Shown here piece by piece: positions 51,648 to 52,881 of a stretch of DNA of 52,881 nt. The position numbers were made by a program, and so were the translations under genes. The DNA lies in the NCBI GenBank assembly GCA_035650655.1, contig DASRHG010000167.1, positions 1 through 52,881 on the forward strand. The letters run 5' to 3'. The notes beneath the pieces were generated by a model. That model saw nothing but the letters and a program-made list of their open reading frames with translations, was not told the origin of the DNA and did not search any database. Position 1 is the stretch's first letter. Each line of letters opens with the position of its first letter. This DNA is from DASRHG01 sp035650655. GTDB lineage: Bacteria > Desulfobacterota > Binatia > DP-6.

Positions 51648-51687
51648 GGGACTTGCGCGGCGCCCGCCCTCGGGCTTTGTCGTCACC

Positions 51688-52881
51688 ATGCCCCGCACCC
51701 GCATCGTCGCGACGCTCGGGCCGGCGACGGCCGGCGAGGCGGCGATCGCCGCGCTGCTCGACGCCGGCGTCGACGTCTTCCGGCTCAACTTCGCGCACGG
51801 GACGCACGAGGAGCACGCGCTCGCGATCGCGCGCGTCCGCCGCCTCGCGGGGCCGCGGCCCGTCGCGGTCCTCCAGGACCTGGGCGGCCCGAAGCTCCGG
51901 CTCGCGCACCCCGTCCGCGGCGAGCCGGGCGACGTCGTCGCGATCGCGCTCCCGCCGACCGTGCGGCCGGGCGACCCCGTCCTCCTCGCCGACGGCGCCA
52001 TGCAGCTCGAGGTCGTCGACGCGGGCCGTGCGCGCGTCGTCGTCGGCGGCGACGTGCCGGCGGGCAAGGGCGTGAACCTCCCCTCCTCGCGCCTCGACTT
52101 CCCCGCGCTCACCGACAAGGACCGCGCCGACCTCCGCTTCGGCGTCGCGCAGGGCGTCGACTTCGTCGCGCTCTCCTTCGTCGGCCGCGCCGCCGACCTC
52201 GGCGAGGCGAAGGCGAGCGGCGTGCCCGTCGTCGCCAAGATCGAGCGCGCCGAGGCGGTCGCGCGGCAGGAGGAGATCGTCGCCGCCGCCGACGGCGTCA
52301 TGGTCGCGCGCGGCGACCTCGGGGTCGAGATCCCGATCGAGCGCGTGCCGATCGTGCAGAAGGACCTGATCGCGCTCGCGAACCGGCACGGGAAGCCGGT
52401 CATCACCGCGACCCAGATGCTCCGCTCGATGGTCGACAGCGAGCGGCCGACGCGCGCCGAGGCGTCCGACGTCGCGAACGCGGTCCTCGACGGGACGGAC
52501 GCCGTGATGCTCTCCGAGGAGACGGCGATCGGCCGCCACCCGGTGGAGACGGTGCGCGTCATGTCGCGCATCCTCGGCGCGGCCGAGATGCGGCTCCGGC
52601 CGGCCCCGGCCGCGGCGGCCGGCGGCGACGTCGCGCAGGCGATCGCCGACGCGGCGTGCGTCATGGCGGCAGGCGTCGGCGCGGCCGCGATCGTCGTCGT
52701 CACGCGGAGCGGGGCGACCGCGCATCACGTCGCCCGCCGGCGGCCGGCGGTCCCGATCGTCGCCCTCACGCCGGACGCGGGGGTCGCGCGCCGGCTGGCC
52801 CTCGTCTGGGGCGTGACCGCCGTGAGCGCGCCCGCCGCCGTCCCCGGCCTCGACCCGCGCGACGTCCGCGCCCCGGTGCTC
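51688..52881 (+). CDS. pyk: Pyruvate kinase (3' end outside window)
   Basis: The frame is open to the right edge for 398 residues, against about 470 in the family, so the C-terminal domain is cut. RIVATLGPA and FRLNFAHG (31-38, Arg32) open the barrel; VVAKIERAEAV has the catalytic Lys184 and metal ligand Glu186; MVARGDLGVEIP has Asp210; ITATQMLRSM has Thr242. The B domain is short: only about 70 residues lie between QDLGGPKLRL and FPALTDKD. It makes pyruvate and ATP from phosphoenolpyruvate and ADP. No Shine-Dalgarno is visible before the ATG at 51688. Confidence 0.92.
   Translation, partial: MPRTRIVATLGPATAGEAAIAALLDAGVDVFRLNFAHGTHEEHALAIARVRRLAGPRPVAVLQDLGGPKLRLAHPVRGEPGDVVAIALPPTVRPGDPVLLADGAMQLEVVDAGRARVVVGGDVPAGKGVNLPSSRLDFPALTDKDRADLRFGVAQGVDFVALSFVGRAADLGEAKASGVPVVAKIERAEAVARQEEIVAAADGVMVARGDLGVEIPIERVPIVQKDLIALANRHGKPVITATQMLRSMVDSERPTRAEASDVANAVLDGTDAVMLSEETAIGRHPVETVRVMSRILGAAEMRLRPAPAAAAGGDVAQAIADAACVMAAGVGAAAIVVVTRSGATAHHVARRRPAVPIVALTPDAGVARRLALVWGVTAVSAPAAVPGLDPRDVRAPVL

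Noticed and set aside
1..52881. CRISPR array or insertion sequence
   Set aside because: I saw no array of regularly spaced repeats and no transposase-like DDE motif or terminal inverted repeats.

Overview
This is very GC-rich bacterial DNA. Many genes overlap by 4 bases (ATGA or GTGA), and GTG starts are common. The gene content suggests an uncultured soil or sediment bacterium of the Methylomirabilota (Rokubacteria-like), Binatota or deltaproteobacterial kind: paired luciferase-like monooxygenases, EthD proteins, a thiolase with an OB-fold partner, a cyclase-ATPase-TPR protein, and secreted Cys-rich and thrombospondin type 3 repeat proteins. That placement is inference; the window has no rRNA or other marker that settles it.

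Layout. Bases 1-10692 (minus strand) hold a compact anti-phage-type operon that runs off the left edge. In transcription order it encodes a SNF2-like helicase with a C-terminal DUF3883 nuclease-like domain, an ABC-type AAA ATPase, a small TOPRIM-like (DUF4276/RloB-like) protein, a DUF1156 DNA adenine methyltransferase and a DUF499 ATPase. A fragment of a type I methylase (HsdM) lies just upstream of the helicase, so this looks like a worn defence island. From 11015 on, the window is chromosomal housekeeping and accessory metabolism: a DUF2306 membrane protein, a ceramidase-like lipoprotein, then a plus-strand operon of a MerB-like protein, two luciferase-like monooxygenases and an SDR (13983-17576).

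Bases 17598-26956 are rich in exported proteins: a Cys-rich protein, YceI with a peroxiredoxin, a TSP3-repeat protein behind a structured leader, a cytochrome c fused to a long C-terminal region, and two tandem paralogous secreted repeat proteins. A glycosyltransferase and a YhhN-like lysoplasmalogenase sit among them. Bases 27223-33086 carry a DUF155 membrane protein, a glycosyltransferase-TPR operon and a methyltransferase.

Bases 33139-45236 hold short catabolic or lipid-linked operons: zinc dehydrogenase, PhyH oxygenase and double-hotdog thioesterase; DUF4398 and OmpA lipoproteins; two enoyl-CoA hydratase-like proteins; an esterase with an AhpD-like protein; and a GHMP kinase with a metallo-beta-lactamase-fold hydrolase. 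The right end carries rsmD, the cyclase-ATPase-TPR protein and a tandem EthD protein as one overlapping operon, then the OB-fold/thiolase pair, divergent from a pyruvate kinase gene cut by the window end.

The strongest candidate for an incompletely described system is the five-gene defence operon, above all the ATPase/TOPRIM-like pair placed between the helicase and the methylase.
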